A stretch of 64,000 nucleotides of DNA from Streptomyces fodineus (GTDB lineage: Bacteria; Actinomycetota; Actinomycetes; Streptomycetales; Streptomycetaceae), in contig NZ_CP017248.1 of the NCBI RefSeq assembly GCF_001735805.1, positions 7,378,001 through 7,442,000 of the forward strand, written 5' to 3'. Each line of letters opens with the position of its first letter. Position 1 is the stretch's first letter. Position numbers and translations under genes: made by a program. Shown here one piece after another: positions 48,090 through 57,912 of this stretch. Under the pieces are notes generated by a model. That model searched no databases. It saw only the letters and a list, made by a program, of their open reading frames with translations, and was not told the origin of the DNA.

Positions 48090-50990
48090 GTGAGCGTGCC
48101 CGGGAACAGCCACGCTCCCGTACCCGCCGCGGCGCAGACGGCCGCCCTCGGGATCTGGGAAACCGTGGCCGAAGCCGATCTGCTCGGGCTCGGTGTGCAC
48201 CGGGCCCGTGCCGCGGGCGGTGACGGCGACGGACCGGCGCTGCCCCCCTACATCCCACGCGACGTGGACGATCGAGTGCGGGCCGAGCTGCGGGCGGCGG
48301 CCGGGTCCGGCGGATTCGTGCTGCTCACCGGCGACTCCACCGCCGGCAAGAGCCGCACGGCCCTCGAAGCGGCGCGCGCCGTGCTCCCGGGACATCTCCT
48401 GCTCGCCCCGCCGTGGGACGCCGACCTGCGCCTCCTGCGCCCGGCAGCCGGGGAGCCGGAGTACGACCGGCACGTCCTGTGGCTCGACGACCTGGACCAC
48501 TACCTGCGGCCCGGCGGCCTCGAGCCGTCCCTGCTGACGTCGCTGATCAGAGCCCGCCTGGTGATCCTGGCGACCCTGCGTGACGAGCGCTACGACACTC
48601 TGCGGGACGCGGCCGACGACGTCACCGGCGAGGGCGGCCCCGGCCGGATGGCTGCCGAGACCGGACTGCGCGTCCTGAACATGGTGGAACCGGTTGTCGT
48701 ACGACGGCTGTGGAGCGAAGCCGAACTCGCCCGGGTGGCCCAGGCCGACGACGACCGGCTGCACGAGGCCCATGCCCGGCACGGCATCCACGGCATCGCC
48801 GAATACCTGGCGGCCGGACCGGAACTCCTCGCCGAGTGGCGCAGGGCCGAGCGGTCCACCGCCCGGGGCGGCCACCCGCGAGGCGCCGCACTCGTCGCGG
48901 CGGCCGTGGACCTGGCCCGCGTCGGGATGATCGGCGATCTGCCGGCCGCCCTGCTGAACGAGGCGCACCACCACCATCTCAAGGCCCTGGGCGGCGCGGC
49001 GCTGCGCCCGGAGTCCTACGACGACGCCGTCACCTGGGCTTCCCAGGTCCGCTACGGCGTCGCCAGCCTGCTGATGGAAGGCGAGGAGGACGGCACCAAG
49101 AGACCGTTCGACTACCTCGTGGACTCGGTGGCCCGCGACCCCGGGGCACCGGACGTACCGGAGTCGGTGTGGCTGGCCGCACTGAAGTACTCCGACGACC
49201 GGACGCGCCCGCTGATCGGCCAGGCCGCTTCGCTCAGTGCCCGGTGGGCGATCGCCGAGCAGGCATGGCGTCCCCTCGCGGAGGCCGGTGAGATGGAAGC
49301 GGTCATCAACTACACCTCCGCACTGCTGTTCCAGCGGATGGATCCCGCCGAGGTCGAACCGCTGCTGCGCCCCCTCGCCGAGGCCGGGAGCGCACTCGCC
49401 CAGGTCAATCTCGCCGCCGTCCTGAAGATGCGCGGCGAGGACGAGGAGGCCGAGCGGTGGTGGCTGGCGGCGGCTGAGGCCGGAGACGCCCTCTCCGCGT
49501 TCAACCTGTTCACGCACTACCGCGCCGAAGGCGAGGACGAGCGGGCCGAGACCTTCCTTCGGAACGCCGCGGAGGGTGGCTACCCCAGGGCGATGGCGAC
49601 GTGGGCGACGCTCCTGCACCTGCGCGGTGACGAGGCCGAGGCGGAGCCGTGGTGGCAGGCGGCGGCCGAGGCCGGAGACACCGAGGCGATGTACGTGCAC
49701 GGGCACACGCTCCGGCTGTGCGGTGACGACGACCAGGCCGAGCCGTGGCTGCGTCGCGCGGCCGAACGAGGTCATGTCCGGGCCGCGGAGATCCTGGGCC
49801 GCGTGGCCGAAGAACGCGGCGATCTCATCCAGGCCGAGACCTGGTGGCGGGTCGCCGCCGAGGGCGGGAACGCGGAGGCCGCCAACGAACTCGGCGTGCT
49901 CCTCAGCAGACGGGGCGACCGTGCCGAGGGCGCCACCTGGTACGCCAAGGGGGCCGAGAGCGGCCATGCCGTGGCCATGTTCAACCTCGCCGGATGGCTG
50001 TCCGCCGAGGGCGACGTCGAGGGGGCCAAGGAGTGGTACCGGCGGGCAGGCGACGCCGGCAACGAACAGGCCCTCAACAACCTCGGAGCCCTGCTGCGCA
50101 TGCAGGACGACCTGGCCGGGGCGGAGGCCGCGTGGCGCCGGGCCGCGGAAACCGGTGACACGACGGTCCGCTTCAATCTGATCGACCTGCTGATCTGCGC
50201 CGGGCGCTCCGACGAAGCCCGGCTGCTGCTGCTCGAACTGCTCGATGACGTCGATGACATGAAGGAGATCGCGACGTTCGCCGTGGCGGTCCGGGACTGG
50301 GGCAGGGCGCACGTGACCGAGGCCCTCCTGCGGTGGGCCGCCGAGAGCGGCCGCACCGACGCCGCCCACTACCTCGCGTCGCACTACTACGCCCAGGGGA
50401 TGGCGGCCGAGGCGGAGCACTGGTGGCGGGTGTCCGCTCCCGAGGTGCCCGTCGCCGCCTACAACCTCGGCATCCTGCACTCCAAACGCGGTGAGGGCCA
50501 GGAGGCGGCCTCCTGGTGGCGCAAGGCCGCCGAACGAGGACACCGGCAGGCGAGCATGCTGCTCGCCGACTGGCTCGTGGAGTCCGGCCGGCTGGAGGAA
50601 GCGGAGGAATCGCTGCGGCACCTGGCCGACGAGCTCCCTGGTGCTGCCTTCGCACTGGGCCTGCTGCTCCTCGACAAGCCCGGCGGCCGTACGGAGGGCG
50701 AGTACTGGTGGCAGCGGGCCGGGGAGCAGGCGGACGCGGACACCGCCTTCGGCTGGGCGTCCTACCTCGCCGAGCGCGGGGACGAGGAGAGGACCGAGTT
50801 CTGGTGCCGCAAGGCGGCCGAGGCCGGACACCCACGGGCAGCCCACAACCTCGGCGCCCTGCTGGCCGGACGCGGACAGCTGACGGAAGCGGAATCCTGG
50901 CTGGCCGAAGCCGTACGCCGAGGCTTCGAGGAAGCGGCCCAACCCCTGGCCATCGTAAGGGAGTTCCTGGCCTCCCACCCAAGCCCCTGA
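48090..50990 (+). CDS. P-loop NTPase with C-terminal Sel1/TPR-like repeats (predicted conflict or signalling protein)
   Basis: From the GTG at 48090 the protein has 966 residues; the exact start is uncertain because the frame is open upstream. An N-terminal segment (LGIWETVAEADLLGLGVH..LPPYIPRDVD) leads into a P-loop FVLLTGDSTAGKSRTALEA near residue 85 and a Walker B-like HVLWLDDLDHYL near 130. From about residue 400 to the end there are 12 or more helical repeats of about 35 residues with the WWxxAAEAG-x-AxAxxNLG pattern of Sel1-type TPRs. This STAND-like layout is typical of predicted biological-conflict NTPases. No separate toxin or nuclease domain is visible. The upstream repeat-tailed gene is its constant partner. 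Confidence 0.75.
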   Translation: MSVPGNSHAPVPAAAQTAALGIWETVAEADLLGLGVHRARAAGGDGDGPALPPYIPRDVDDRVRAELRAAAGSGGFVLLTGDSTAGKSRTALEAARAVLPGHLLLAPPWDADLRLLRPAAGEPEYDRHVLWLDDLDHYLRPGGLEPSLLTSLIRARLVILATLRDERYDTLRDAADDVTGEGGPGRMAAETGLRVLNMVEPVVVRRLWSEAELARVAQADDDRLHEAHARHGIHGIAEYLAAGPELLAEWRRAERSTARGGHPRGAALVAAAVDLARVGMIGDLPAALLNEAHHHHLKALGGAALRPESYDDAVTWASQVRYGVASLLMEGEEDGTKRPFDYLVDSVARDPGAPDVPESVWLAALKYSDDRTRPLIGQAASLSARWAIAEQAWRPLAEAGEMEAVINYTSALLFQRMDPAEVEPLLRPLAEAGSALAQVNLAAVLKMRGEDEEAERWWLAAAEAGDALSAFNLFTHYRAEGEDERAETFLRNAAEGGYPRAMATWATLLHLRGDEAEAEPWWQAAAEAGDTEAMYVHGHTLRLCGDDDQAEPWLRRAAERGHVRAAEILGRVAEERGDLIQAETWWRVAAEGGNAEAANELGVLLSRRGDRAEGATWYAKGAESGHAVAMFNLAGWLSAEGDVEGAKEWYRRAGDAGNEQALNNLGALLRMQDDLAGAEAAWRRAAETGDTTVRFNLIDLLICAGRSDEARLLLLELLDDVDDMKEIATFAVAVRDWGRAHVTEALLRWAAESGRTDAAHYLASHYYAQGMAAEAEHWWRVSAPEVPVAAYNLGILHSKRGEGQEAASWWRKAAERGHRQASMLLADWLVESGRLEEAEESLRHLADELPGAAFALGLLLLDKPGGRTEGEYWWQRAGEQADADTAFGWASYLAERGDEERTEFWCRKAAEAGHPRAAHNLGALLAGRGQLTEAESWLAEAVRRGFEEAAQPLAIVREFLASHPSP

Positions 50991-51104
50991 GCGCCACCGC
51001 CCCTACCCCGGGCCAGGCCCAAGGCCAGTCCGTGTTCGACGAGCGGTGCGAGCCCGGGGGCGGTAGTGCCACCGCGCCTGCGGCTGGCGTGCCGCCGCTC
51101 CTGC

Positions 51105-51200
51105 GCCGAGACCGCCATCGCCCCTGCCCCCGCGCTGCCACGGCCGGCCTCCAGTTCCACGGAAAGGCCCCGTGCCGAGACCGCTATCGCCCCTGCCCCC
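51105..51200. repeat. 27-bp direct repeat around the aminotransferase stop codon
   Basis: gccgagaccgc(c/t)atcgcccctgccc repeats at 51105-51131 and 51174-51200 with one mismatch. Weaker relatives occur near 50993 and 51067. The right copy contains the leftward stop codon at 51184-51186. The 193-bp convergent gap has no gene. Confidence 0.55.
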
Positions 51201-52293
51201 AGGCCGCCGTGGCGGCCCGGCGGGCTGCCTGCAGGTCGGTGGGAAGGCCGTGCTCGGTGAGTGCTCCGGCCAGGGCGGTGAGCGAGTTCTGGACCGCGGC
51301 GGGTGTGGCGTCCGGGCCGTAGTGGTTGACGCGGATCATCTCCTTGGCCAGTGCGCCCCCGCCCGCCGCCAGCGGCAGCGCGGGGTCGGTCTCCAGGGCC
51401 CGCGCCACCAGCTCCGAGGCCACCACGCCTGACGGCACCCGGAGCGTCGTGGCCACCGGTGCGGCGTCCTTCTCGTCGTACACGTACGGCTCCAGACCCC
51501 CGCCCAGCGCCACCGCACCCGCCCGTGAAGCCAGCGCGGCGCTCCGGTGCCGGGCCATCACCGCATCCAGCCCCACCGACTCGATCCGCTCCAGACACGC
51601 CTCCAGCGCCAGCATCTCCAACTGGGCCGGAGCGTGCGGCAGCGCCCTGCGGCCGGCGTCGAGCCAGCGCTCCTTCCAGTCCAGCAGGGACAGATAGGAC
51701 CGGCGCGGCGCGTTCGGGTTGGCCGCCATCCGGGCCCACGCCCGCTCGCTCACCGAGATCGCCGACACCCCCGCCGGACCGCCCATGGCCTTCTGCGCGC
51801 CGATCACACACAGGTCCGCGCCCCACGCGTCCGGCAGCACCGGTTCCGCCCCCACGGAGGCCACCGCGTCCAGGTAGAACAGCGCACCCCGCTCCCGTAC
51901 CGCCTCGCCGATCTCCGCGACCGGGTTGGTGTTGCCGGTCGCCGCCTCGGCGTGGACGAGGGACACGAAGTCGATCCCGGGATGCTCGGCGAACGCCTCC
52001 CGGACCTGGTCGGCGGTCACGGCCGTGTGGAAGGGGACACAGAGGTCGTACACCGTTGCGCCGGAGTCGCGCAGCCAGGTGCCGAACGTCTGCCCGTAAG
52101 GGCCCGTGATCACGTTCAGGGCCACCGTGCCCGGACCGGCCGCCGCCCGGATCGCGCCCTCCAGCGGCAGCAGCGCCTCGCCCTGCGTGATCAGCACGTC
52201 CTGCCGGGTATCCAGCAGCCGGGCGACCCCGTCCTCGATGGCGGCGAAGCGCTCGGCACTCAGCGGGGGCAGGTCGAGGAAGGGATGGGTCAC
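51184..52293 (-). CDS. class V aminotransferase (alanine-glyoxylate / serine-pyruvate type)
   Basis: The 369-residue protein has the family layout: VLITQGEALLPLEGAIRAAAGPGTVALNVITGPYGQTFGTWL, LVHAEAATGNTNPV near 145, the aspartate of ALFYLDAVASVGAEPV near 170, and PLP lysine in DLCVIGAQKAMGGPAGVSAI near 195. The specific amino donor is unclear. It is divergent from an amino-acid ABC transporter and shares a 136-bp promoter region with it, so its substrate may be what the transporter imports. Confidence 0.82.
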   Translation of the reverse strand: MTHPFLDLPPLSAERFAAIEDGVARLLDTRQDVLITQGEALLPLEGAIRAAAGPGTVALNVITGPYGQTFGTWLRDSGATVYDLCVPFHTAVTADQVREAFAEHPGIDFVSLVHAEAATGNTNPVAEIGEAVRERGALFYLDAVASVGAEPVLPDAWGADLCVIGAQKAMGGPAGVSAISVSERAWARMAANPNAPRRSYLSLLDWKERWLDAGRRALPHAPAQLEMLALEACLERIESVGLDAVMARHRSAALASRAGAVALGGGLEPYVYDEKDAAPVATTLRVPSGVVASELVARALETDPALPLAAGGGALAKEMIRVNHYGPDATPAAVQNSLTALAGALTEHGLPTDLQAARRAATAAWGQGR

Positions 52294-52365
52294 GGTGGCG
52301 CTCTCCTCACGTTCGGGGCAAGTCCATCGATCTTAGGTCGAACGGCCTCGCAACCATCGGTTTGA

Positions 52366-52394
52366 TTTGAGAGACTCAAACTCTTCCTTATAAT
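52366..52394 (+). promoter_or_regulatory. promoter with overlapping palindrome for the amino-acid ABC operon
   Basis: A consensus TATAAT at 52389-52394 is preceded by ttgaga at 52367-52372 (16-bp spacer). A perfect palindrome TTTGAG-aga-CTCAAA (52366-52380) covers the -35 and spacer, the expected place for a repressor that could also act on the divergent aminotransferase. Confidence 0.65.
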
Positions 52395-52429
52395 CGGAAC
52401 CCACGTTCCCCCACAGAGAAGATCCCCCC

Positions 52430-53278
52430 ATGAAAACGTTCCCCGGACGCCGGACCCGCCTCCTGGCTGCCACCACCGCGACCGCCGCACTGGTCCTCGT
52501 CGTGGCCGGCTGCTCCTCGAACGGCAACGGGGGCGGCGGTGCCACCGCCAAGGGGGTCCACATCGTCAAGGCCGGTCAGCTGACCACCTGCACCCACCTG
52601 CCGTACCCGCCGTTCCAGTCGGAGATCAACGGCAAGGTGCAGGGCTTCGACGTCTCCCTCATCGACCTCGTCGCCAAGAACCTGGGCGTCAAGCAGCAGA
52701 TCCTCGACACCCCGTTCGAGAACTTCAAGACCGGCGCGTTCCTGAACTCCGGCCAGTGCGACCTGGCCGCCGCCGGCATGACGATCACGCCGGAGCGCAA
52801 GAAGAACGTCGACTTCTCCGACCCGTACTTCGAGGCCACCCAGGCCGTCCTCGTCGCCAAGAGCAGCGGCATCAACTCGCTCGCGGACGTCAAGGCCAAG
52901 GGCAAGCAGCTCGGCGCCCAGGCGCAGACCACCGGCGAGGACTACGTCAAGGGCAAGGGCTACGACCCGATCTCCTTCGAGTCCTCCGACGCGGTCCTCA
53001 ACGGCCTGCGCACCGGCCAGGTCCAGGCCGTCGTCATCGACTACCCGGTGGTCCAGGGCTGGCTGAAGGACAAGGCCAACGCGGACAAGTTCAAGGTCGT
53101 CGACAACCTCAAGACCGGTGAGCAGTACGGCTTCACGGTCAAGAAGGGCAACAAGGCGCTGCTCGACGCCATCAACAAGGCCCTCAAGGACGCCAAGGCC
53201 GACGGCACCTACAAGAAGATCTACGAGCAGTGGATCGGGCCGTACAACGCCTCCGTCGCCTCTCCCGCCGCCTCATGA
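52430..53278 (+). CDS. amino-acid ABC transporter substrate-binding lipoprotein
   Basis: The 282-residue protein has a lipoprotein signal with lipobox VVAGC near residue 27 and then the SBP type 2 fold: TTCTHLPYPPFQSEINGKVQGFDVSLIDLVAKNLGV, GQCDLAAAGMTITPERKKNVDFSDPYFEATQAVLV, and a late KKIYEQWIGPY. It belongs to the polar amino-acid binding family. Its stop overlaps the permease start by 4 bp. The region next to the ligand loop gives no clear single-substrate signature. Confidence 0.9.
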   Translation: MKTFPGRRTRLLAATTATAALVLVVAGCSSNGNGGGGATAKGVHIVKAGQLTTCTHLPYPPFQSEINGKVQGFDVSLIDLVAKNLGVKQQILDTPFENFKTGAFLNSGQCDLAAAGMTITPERKKNVDFSDPYFEATQAVLVAKSSGINSLADVKAKGKQLGAQAQTTGEDYVKGKGYDPISFESSDAVLNGLRTGQVQAVVIDYPVVQGWLKDKANADKFKVVDNLKTGEQYGFTVKKGNKALLDAINKALKDAKADGTYKKIYEQWIGPYNASVASPAAS

Positions 53279-54104
53279 CCGATACGGACGTACAACTCCA
53301 GCCGAAGAAAAAGGGCCTGACCCGCCGTCAGAAGCGGAGCCTGTCCCGGGGCGTCCAGTACGTCGTCTTCGTCGCCGCCGTGATCGCCTTCGCGGCCACG
53401 GCGGACTGGGGCCGGCTGCAGAACCAGTTCGCCCAGGGCAGCATCGCCCGGCAGATGTTCCCGGACGTCATCACGCTGGCGCTGAAGAACACCGTGCTCT
53501 ACACGCTGTCCGGCTTTGTCGTCGGACTCGTCCTCGGCATGGTCATCGCCCTGATGCGGCTGTCCTCCGTGGGCCCGTACCGCTGGCTGGCGGGCGTCTA
53601 CATCGAGATCTTCCGGGGCCTGCCCGCCCTGCTGATCTTCATCTTCGTCGGTGTGGCCGTCCCCCTCGCCTTCCCCGGCACGGAGATCCCCGGCGGCACC
53701 TACGGCAAGGTCGCGATCGCGCTCGGCCTGGTCTCGGCCGCGTACATGGCGGAGACCATCCGCGCCGGCATCCAGGCCGTGCCCAAGGGGCAGATGGAGG
53801 CGGCCCGTTCGCTCGGCTTCTCGCCGGCCAGGGCCATGGTCTCCATCATCGTCCCGCAGGCGTTCCGGATCATCCTGCCGCCGCTCACCAACGAACTCGT
53901 CCTGCTGTTCAAGGACTCCTCGCTGGTGCTGTTCCTCGGCGTCACCCTGGAGGAGCGGGAGCTGTCCAAGTTCGGCCGCGACCTCGCCAGTACGACCGCC
54001 AACTCCACGCCGATCCTGGTCGCGGGCCTGTGCTACCTGCTGGTGACCATCCCGCTCAGCTATGTCGTCAGGCGCATGGAGTCCAAGGCCCAGGAGGCGA
54101 TCCG

Positions 54105-54108
<4 letters not shown>
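53275..54108 (+). CDS. amino-acid ABC transporter permease
   Basis: The ATG overlaps the binding-protein stop. The 277-residue HisM/GlnP-type permease has a membrane helix near residues 27-46 and the core helices from TLALKNTVLYTLSGFVVGLVLGMVIALMR onward. The EAA loop is EAARSLGFSPARAMVSIIVPQAFRIILPPLTNELVLLFKDSSL. It forms the channel with the downstream ATPase. Confidence 0.9.
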
Positions 54109-54899
<791 letters not shown>

Positions 54900-54941
54900 C
54901 TCACTCACCAGGCGGCGGCCCGGGTCGTTAGGGTGCAGGAC

Positions 54942-56033
54942 ATGAGCGATGGCGCCGTGCTGCACGTGAAGGGGCGGGTCCTCGTCGGGCCCGAGGACGT
55001 CCGCGACGAGCTGTGGGTGGTCGGGGGCCGGGTGTCCTACGACCGTCCCGCCGGGGCCCGGGACATCACCACCGTCGAGGGCTGGGCGCTGCCCGGCCTG
55101 GTCGACGCGCACTGCCACGTCGGCCTCGGCGCGCACGGCCCGGTCGACGCCGACACCGCCGAGAAGCAGGCGCTCACCGACCGCGAGACGGGCACCCTGC
55201 TGATCCGGGACGCGGGTTCGCCCTCCGACACCCGCTGGATCGACGACCGCGAGGACCTGCCGAAGATCATCCGGGCCGGCCGGCACATCGCCCGCACCCG
55301 CCGGTACATAAGGAACTACGCCTGGGAGATCGAGCCGGACGACCTCGTCGCCTACGTCGCCCAGGAGGCCCGGCGCGGCGACGGCTGGGTCAAGCTGGTC
55401 GGCGACTGGATCGACCGCGACACCGGCGACCTCGCCCCCTGCTGGCCGCGCGAGGCGGTCCGGGCGGCCATCGCCGAGGCCCACCGGCTCGGCGCGCGCG
55501 TCACCGCCCACTGCTTCGCCCGGAGCTCCCTGCGCGACCTCGTCGAGGCGGGCATCGACTGCATCGAGCACGCGACCGGCCTGACCGACGACCTGATCCC
55601 GCTCTTCGCCGAGCGCGGCGTGGCGATCGTCCCCACCCTCGTCAACATCGCCACCTTCCCGCAGCTCGCCGCCGGCGGCGACACCAAGTTCCCGCGCTGG
55701 TCCGCACACATGCGCCGGCTGCACGAGCGCCGCTACGACACCGTGCGCGGCGCCTACGACGCCGGGATCCCGGTGTACGTCGGCACGGACGCGGGCGGCT
55801 CACTGGCCCACGGCCTGGTCGCGGAGGAGGTCGCCGAGCTGGTCACCGCGGGCATCCCGCCGGTCGAGGCCCTGTCGGCGACCAGCTGGGGCGCCCGCGC
55901 CTGGCTCGGCCGCCCCGGCCTGGAGGAGGGCGCGCCGGCCGACCTGGTGGTGTACGAGGGCGACCCGCGCGCCGACGTACGGGTACTGGCGGCACCGCGC
56001 CGGGTGGTGCTGAACGGGCGGATCGTGCAGTAG
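54942..56033 (+). CDS. amidohydrolase family protein
   Basis: From ATG 54942 the protein has 363 residues. It has the HxH metal motif in PGLVDAHCHVGLG near residue 55, a lysine segment DGWVKLVGDW near 150, the histidine of RVTAHCFARSSL near 190, HATG near 215, and the aspartate of VYVGTDAGGSLAHG near 285. These fit imidazolonepropionase-like or prolidase-like metal-dependent hydrolases acting on cyclic amides or dipeptides. Location directly after an amino-acid importer suggests it processes the imported compound. Confidence 0.85.
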   Translation: MSDGAVLHVKGRVLVGPEDVRDELWVVGGRVSYDRPAGARDITTVEGWALPGLVDAHCHVGLGAHGPVDADTAEKQALTDRETGTLLIRDAGSPSDTRWIDDREDLPKIIRAGRHIARTRRYIRNYAWEIEPDDLVAYVAQEARRGDGWVKLVGDWIDRDTGDLAPCWPREAVRAAIAEAHRLGARVTAHCFARSSLRDLVEAGIDCIEHATGLTDDLIPLFAERGVAIVPTLVNIATFPQLAAGGDTKFPRWSAHMRRLHERRYDTVRGAYDAGIPVYVGTDAGGSLAHGLVAEEVAELVTAGIPPVEALSATSWGARAWLGRPGLEEGAPADLVVYEGDPRADVRVLAAPRRVVLNGRIVQ

Positions 56034-56176
56034 GGGAACGCCTGTGCCCGGCGATTCGAATCGGCGTACGGGGTATCCACGTTTGAGTGAAGTGACCCAG
56101 GATCGCTGACCGTTCACCCACAGTGCGTACATGGTTGACGGGTCCCAAGCATGTTCCCACTGGGGGTCCCACCGCC

Positions 56177-57076
56177 TTGAACAGCAACAACTTCCGTATG
56201 CCCGCACGCCGTCTCGCCGCCGCGGCGACGGTCACCGCCCTCGCCGCGGCGCCCGCGGTCCTGGGCGCGGGCGCCGCGCACGCGACCACCGGCCACGGTC
56301 GCGCCTCCGCCGTCGTCCTGCGCACCGGGCTCGACGTGTCCCTGCTCGACAAGACCGTCGACGTCCCGCTCGCGGTCTCCCTCAACGAGGTCCGGGCACC
56401 GCGGAGCGCCGACAGGACAGCGCTGTCCGCCCGGCTCGACGGCGTGGCCGGCGGCAAGCCGTTCGCGGTCCTCGGCGCGGACGTGGCCTCCGCGAAGGCC
56501 ACCGTGACGTCGCAGCGCGCCGAGGGCTCGGTCCGGCTGGTCGGAGCCCGGCTCCACGTCCCCGGACTGCCCCTGCTGTCCCTGATCGAGGTCGGCACGG
56601 TCACCGCCCGGGCGACCTGCGAGGCCGGCAAGGCACCGGCCGCCTCGGCGAACGTCCTCGGCGCCGTCACGGTCCTCGGCAAGCGCGTCACGCTCACCGC
56701 CGGCGGCCCGACCGAGGTGAAGGTGCCCGGCGTCGGCGAGGTCCGCCTCGACCTGGCCCAGCGGCGCACCACGACCCGTACGGCCGCCGCCACCGCCCTC
56801 GAACTCAAGGTCTCCGTCAACCCGTTGAAGCTCGACGTCGCCGATGTTGAAGGAACGATCACTCTCGCCAAGGCCACCTGCGAGTCACCGATGGCCCCGG
56901 CCGGCGGACACCCGGTGCCGAGCCACGACCCGGCCGACGTGCGGGCACAGGGCGCCCGGGGCGACCTCGCGGAGACCGGCGGCAGCAGCGCGACGCCCTA
57001 CATCGCGGGCGGCGCGCTGGCATTGGTGCTGGTCGGCGGGGGAGCGGTGACGGTGGCCAGACGCCGCAAGAACTAG
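56177..57076 (+). CDS. SCO1860 family LAETG-anchored surface protein
   Basis: A TTG at 56177 with a tggggg site gives 299 residues; the ATG at 56198 lacks a ribosome-binding site. A signal peptide (to AHA, residue about 36) is followed by a beta-rich domain (VVLRTGLDVSLLDKTVDVPLAVSLNEV). The C-terminus is a sortase substrate: LAETG, the hydrophobic helix YIAGGALALVLVGGGAVTV, and RRRKN. It should be anchored to peptidoglycan by a class E sortase. The family is defined by a Streptomyces coelicolor protein. Function unknown. Confidence 0.85.
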   Translation: MNSNNFRMPARRLAAAATVTALAAAPAVLGAGAAHATTGHGRASAVVLRTGLDVSLLDKTVDVPLAVSLNEVRAPRSADRTALSARLDGVAGGKPFAVLGADVASAKATVTSQRAEGSVRLVGARLHVPGLPLLSLIEVGTVTARATCEAGKAPAASANVLGAVTVLGKRVTLTAGGPTEVKVPGVGEVRLDLAQRRTTTRTAAATALELKVSVNPLKLDVADVEGTITLAKATCESPMAPAGGHPVPSHDPADVRAQGARGDLAETGGSSATPYIAGGALALVLVGGGAVTVARRRKN

Positions 57077-57288
57077 CCGCATTCGTGGTCCCGGCGGGAC
57101 GGCCGCCTCTCGCCTGGCCCATGGGCACCGCATCGCCCGAAGGGCCGAACGCCGTGTGCGTCACCCGTACGGCGGCCCTGGCGCGCAGCCGATCGCCACA
57201 ACCGGAAGCCTAGGATCCGTCACTGGGCAGCGAGGAGAACATCTGCTTTTTCCGGGTAGCGGCTCGCGCCATGACCGAAGGAGACGGG

Positions 57289-57912
57289 ATGTCGCACCGC
57301 GCCGGCAAAACCCGTTGGCGGCGCTTTGCGGCGGTCCTGGTGGCCGGCGTCGCGGCCTGCACGGCCCTCGGCATTGCCATGGGCCAGGGTGTACTGGCCG
57401 CGTCGTTCCTCATTTCCGGCAAGAAGTTCCAGGTCACCGCGGACACGCTGACCTCCCGCGGGCTCAGCATCTACGGCATGGTGGACGTGACCAGGCAGGG
57501 CGAGCGTGTGCCGGTGACGGTCACCGGATCCCGGCACACGACGATCAGCGCGCTGTGCCAGTCCGTACTGGTCGAGATCCCGGTGCTGGGCGAGCAGACG
57601 CTGAAGATCACCGGCGGAAGGGAACAACCGGTCGAAGCGTCGAACCTTTTCCTCGACACGACGTTCCAGTCGGCCGGGCAGGCGGATTTCAGGGGCCTCA
57701 ACCAGGGAATCGCGCAAGGGGAGATCACCAAGGGCCCGATCAATCCGGGCGACCGGAACTCACGCTTCTTCGACCCCGACGGCTTCGGGCAGCAGGCCAC
57801 GTCGGTCACCCTGACCGACGTGCGCGTGACCGCGGTCGCGCTCTCCGCCGGTACGTTCAATATCCCCGGCCTGCGCGTGCAGATCGAGCACGGCCGTCAC
57901 GAATGTTTCTGA
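57289..57912 (+). CDS. DUF6230 family protein
   Basis: The ATG at 57289 follows ggagacggg, making it a better start than 57271. The 207-residue protein has an N-terminal Arg-rich segment and one hydrophobic helix (FAAVLVAGVAACTALGIAMGQGVLAASF). A beta-rich extracellular domain follows with ISGKKFQVTADTLTSRGLSIYGMVDV. DUF6230 proteins are uncharacterised actinobacterial envelope proteins almost always encoded next to DUF6114, as here. Confidence 0.85.
   Translation: MSHRAGKTRWRRFAAVLVAGVAACTALGIAMGQGVLAASFLISGKKFQVTADTLTSRGLSIYGMVDVTRQGERVPVTVTGSRHTTISALCQSVLVEIPVLGEQTLKITGGREQPVEASNLFLDTTFQSAGQADFRGLNQGIAQGEITKGPINPGDRNSRFFDPDGFGQQATSVTLTDVRVTAVALSAGTFNIPGLRVQIEHGRHECF

Noticed and set aside
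47115..50978. 1287-residue leftward reading frame
   Set aside because: It mirrors the NTPase and repeat-tail genes. Its product is low-complexity Arg/Pro/Gly without domain logic, an effect of GC codon bias.
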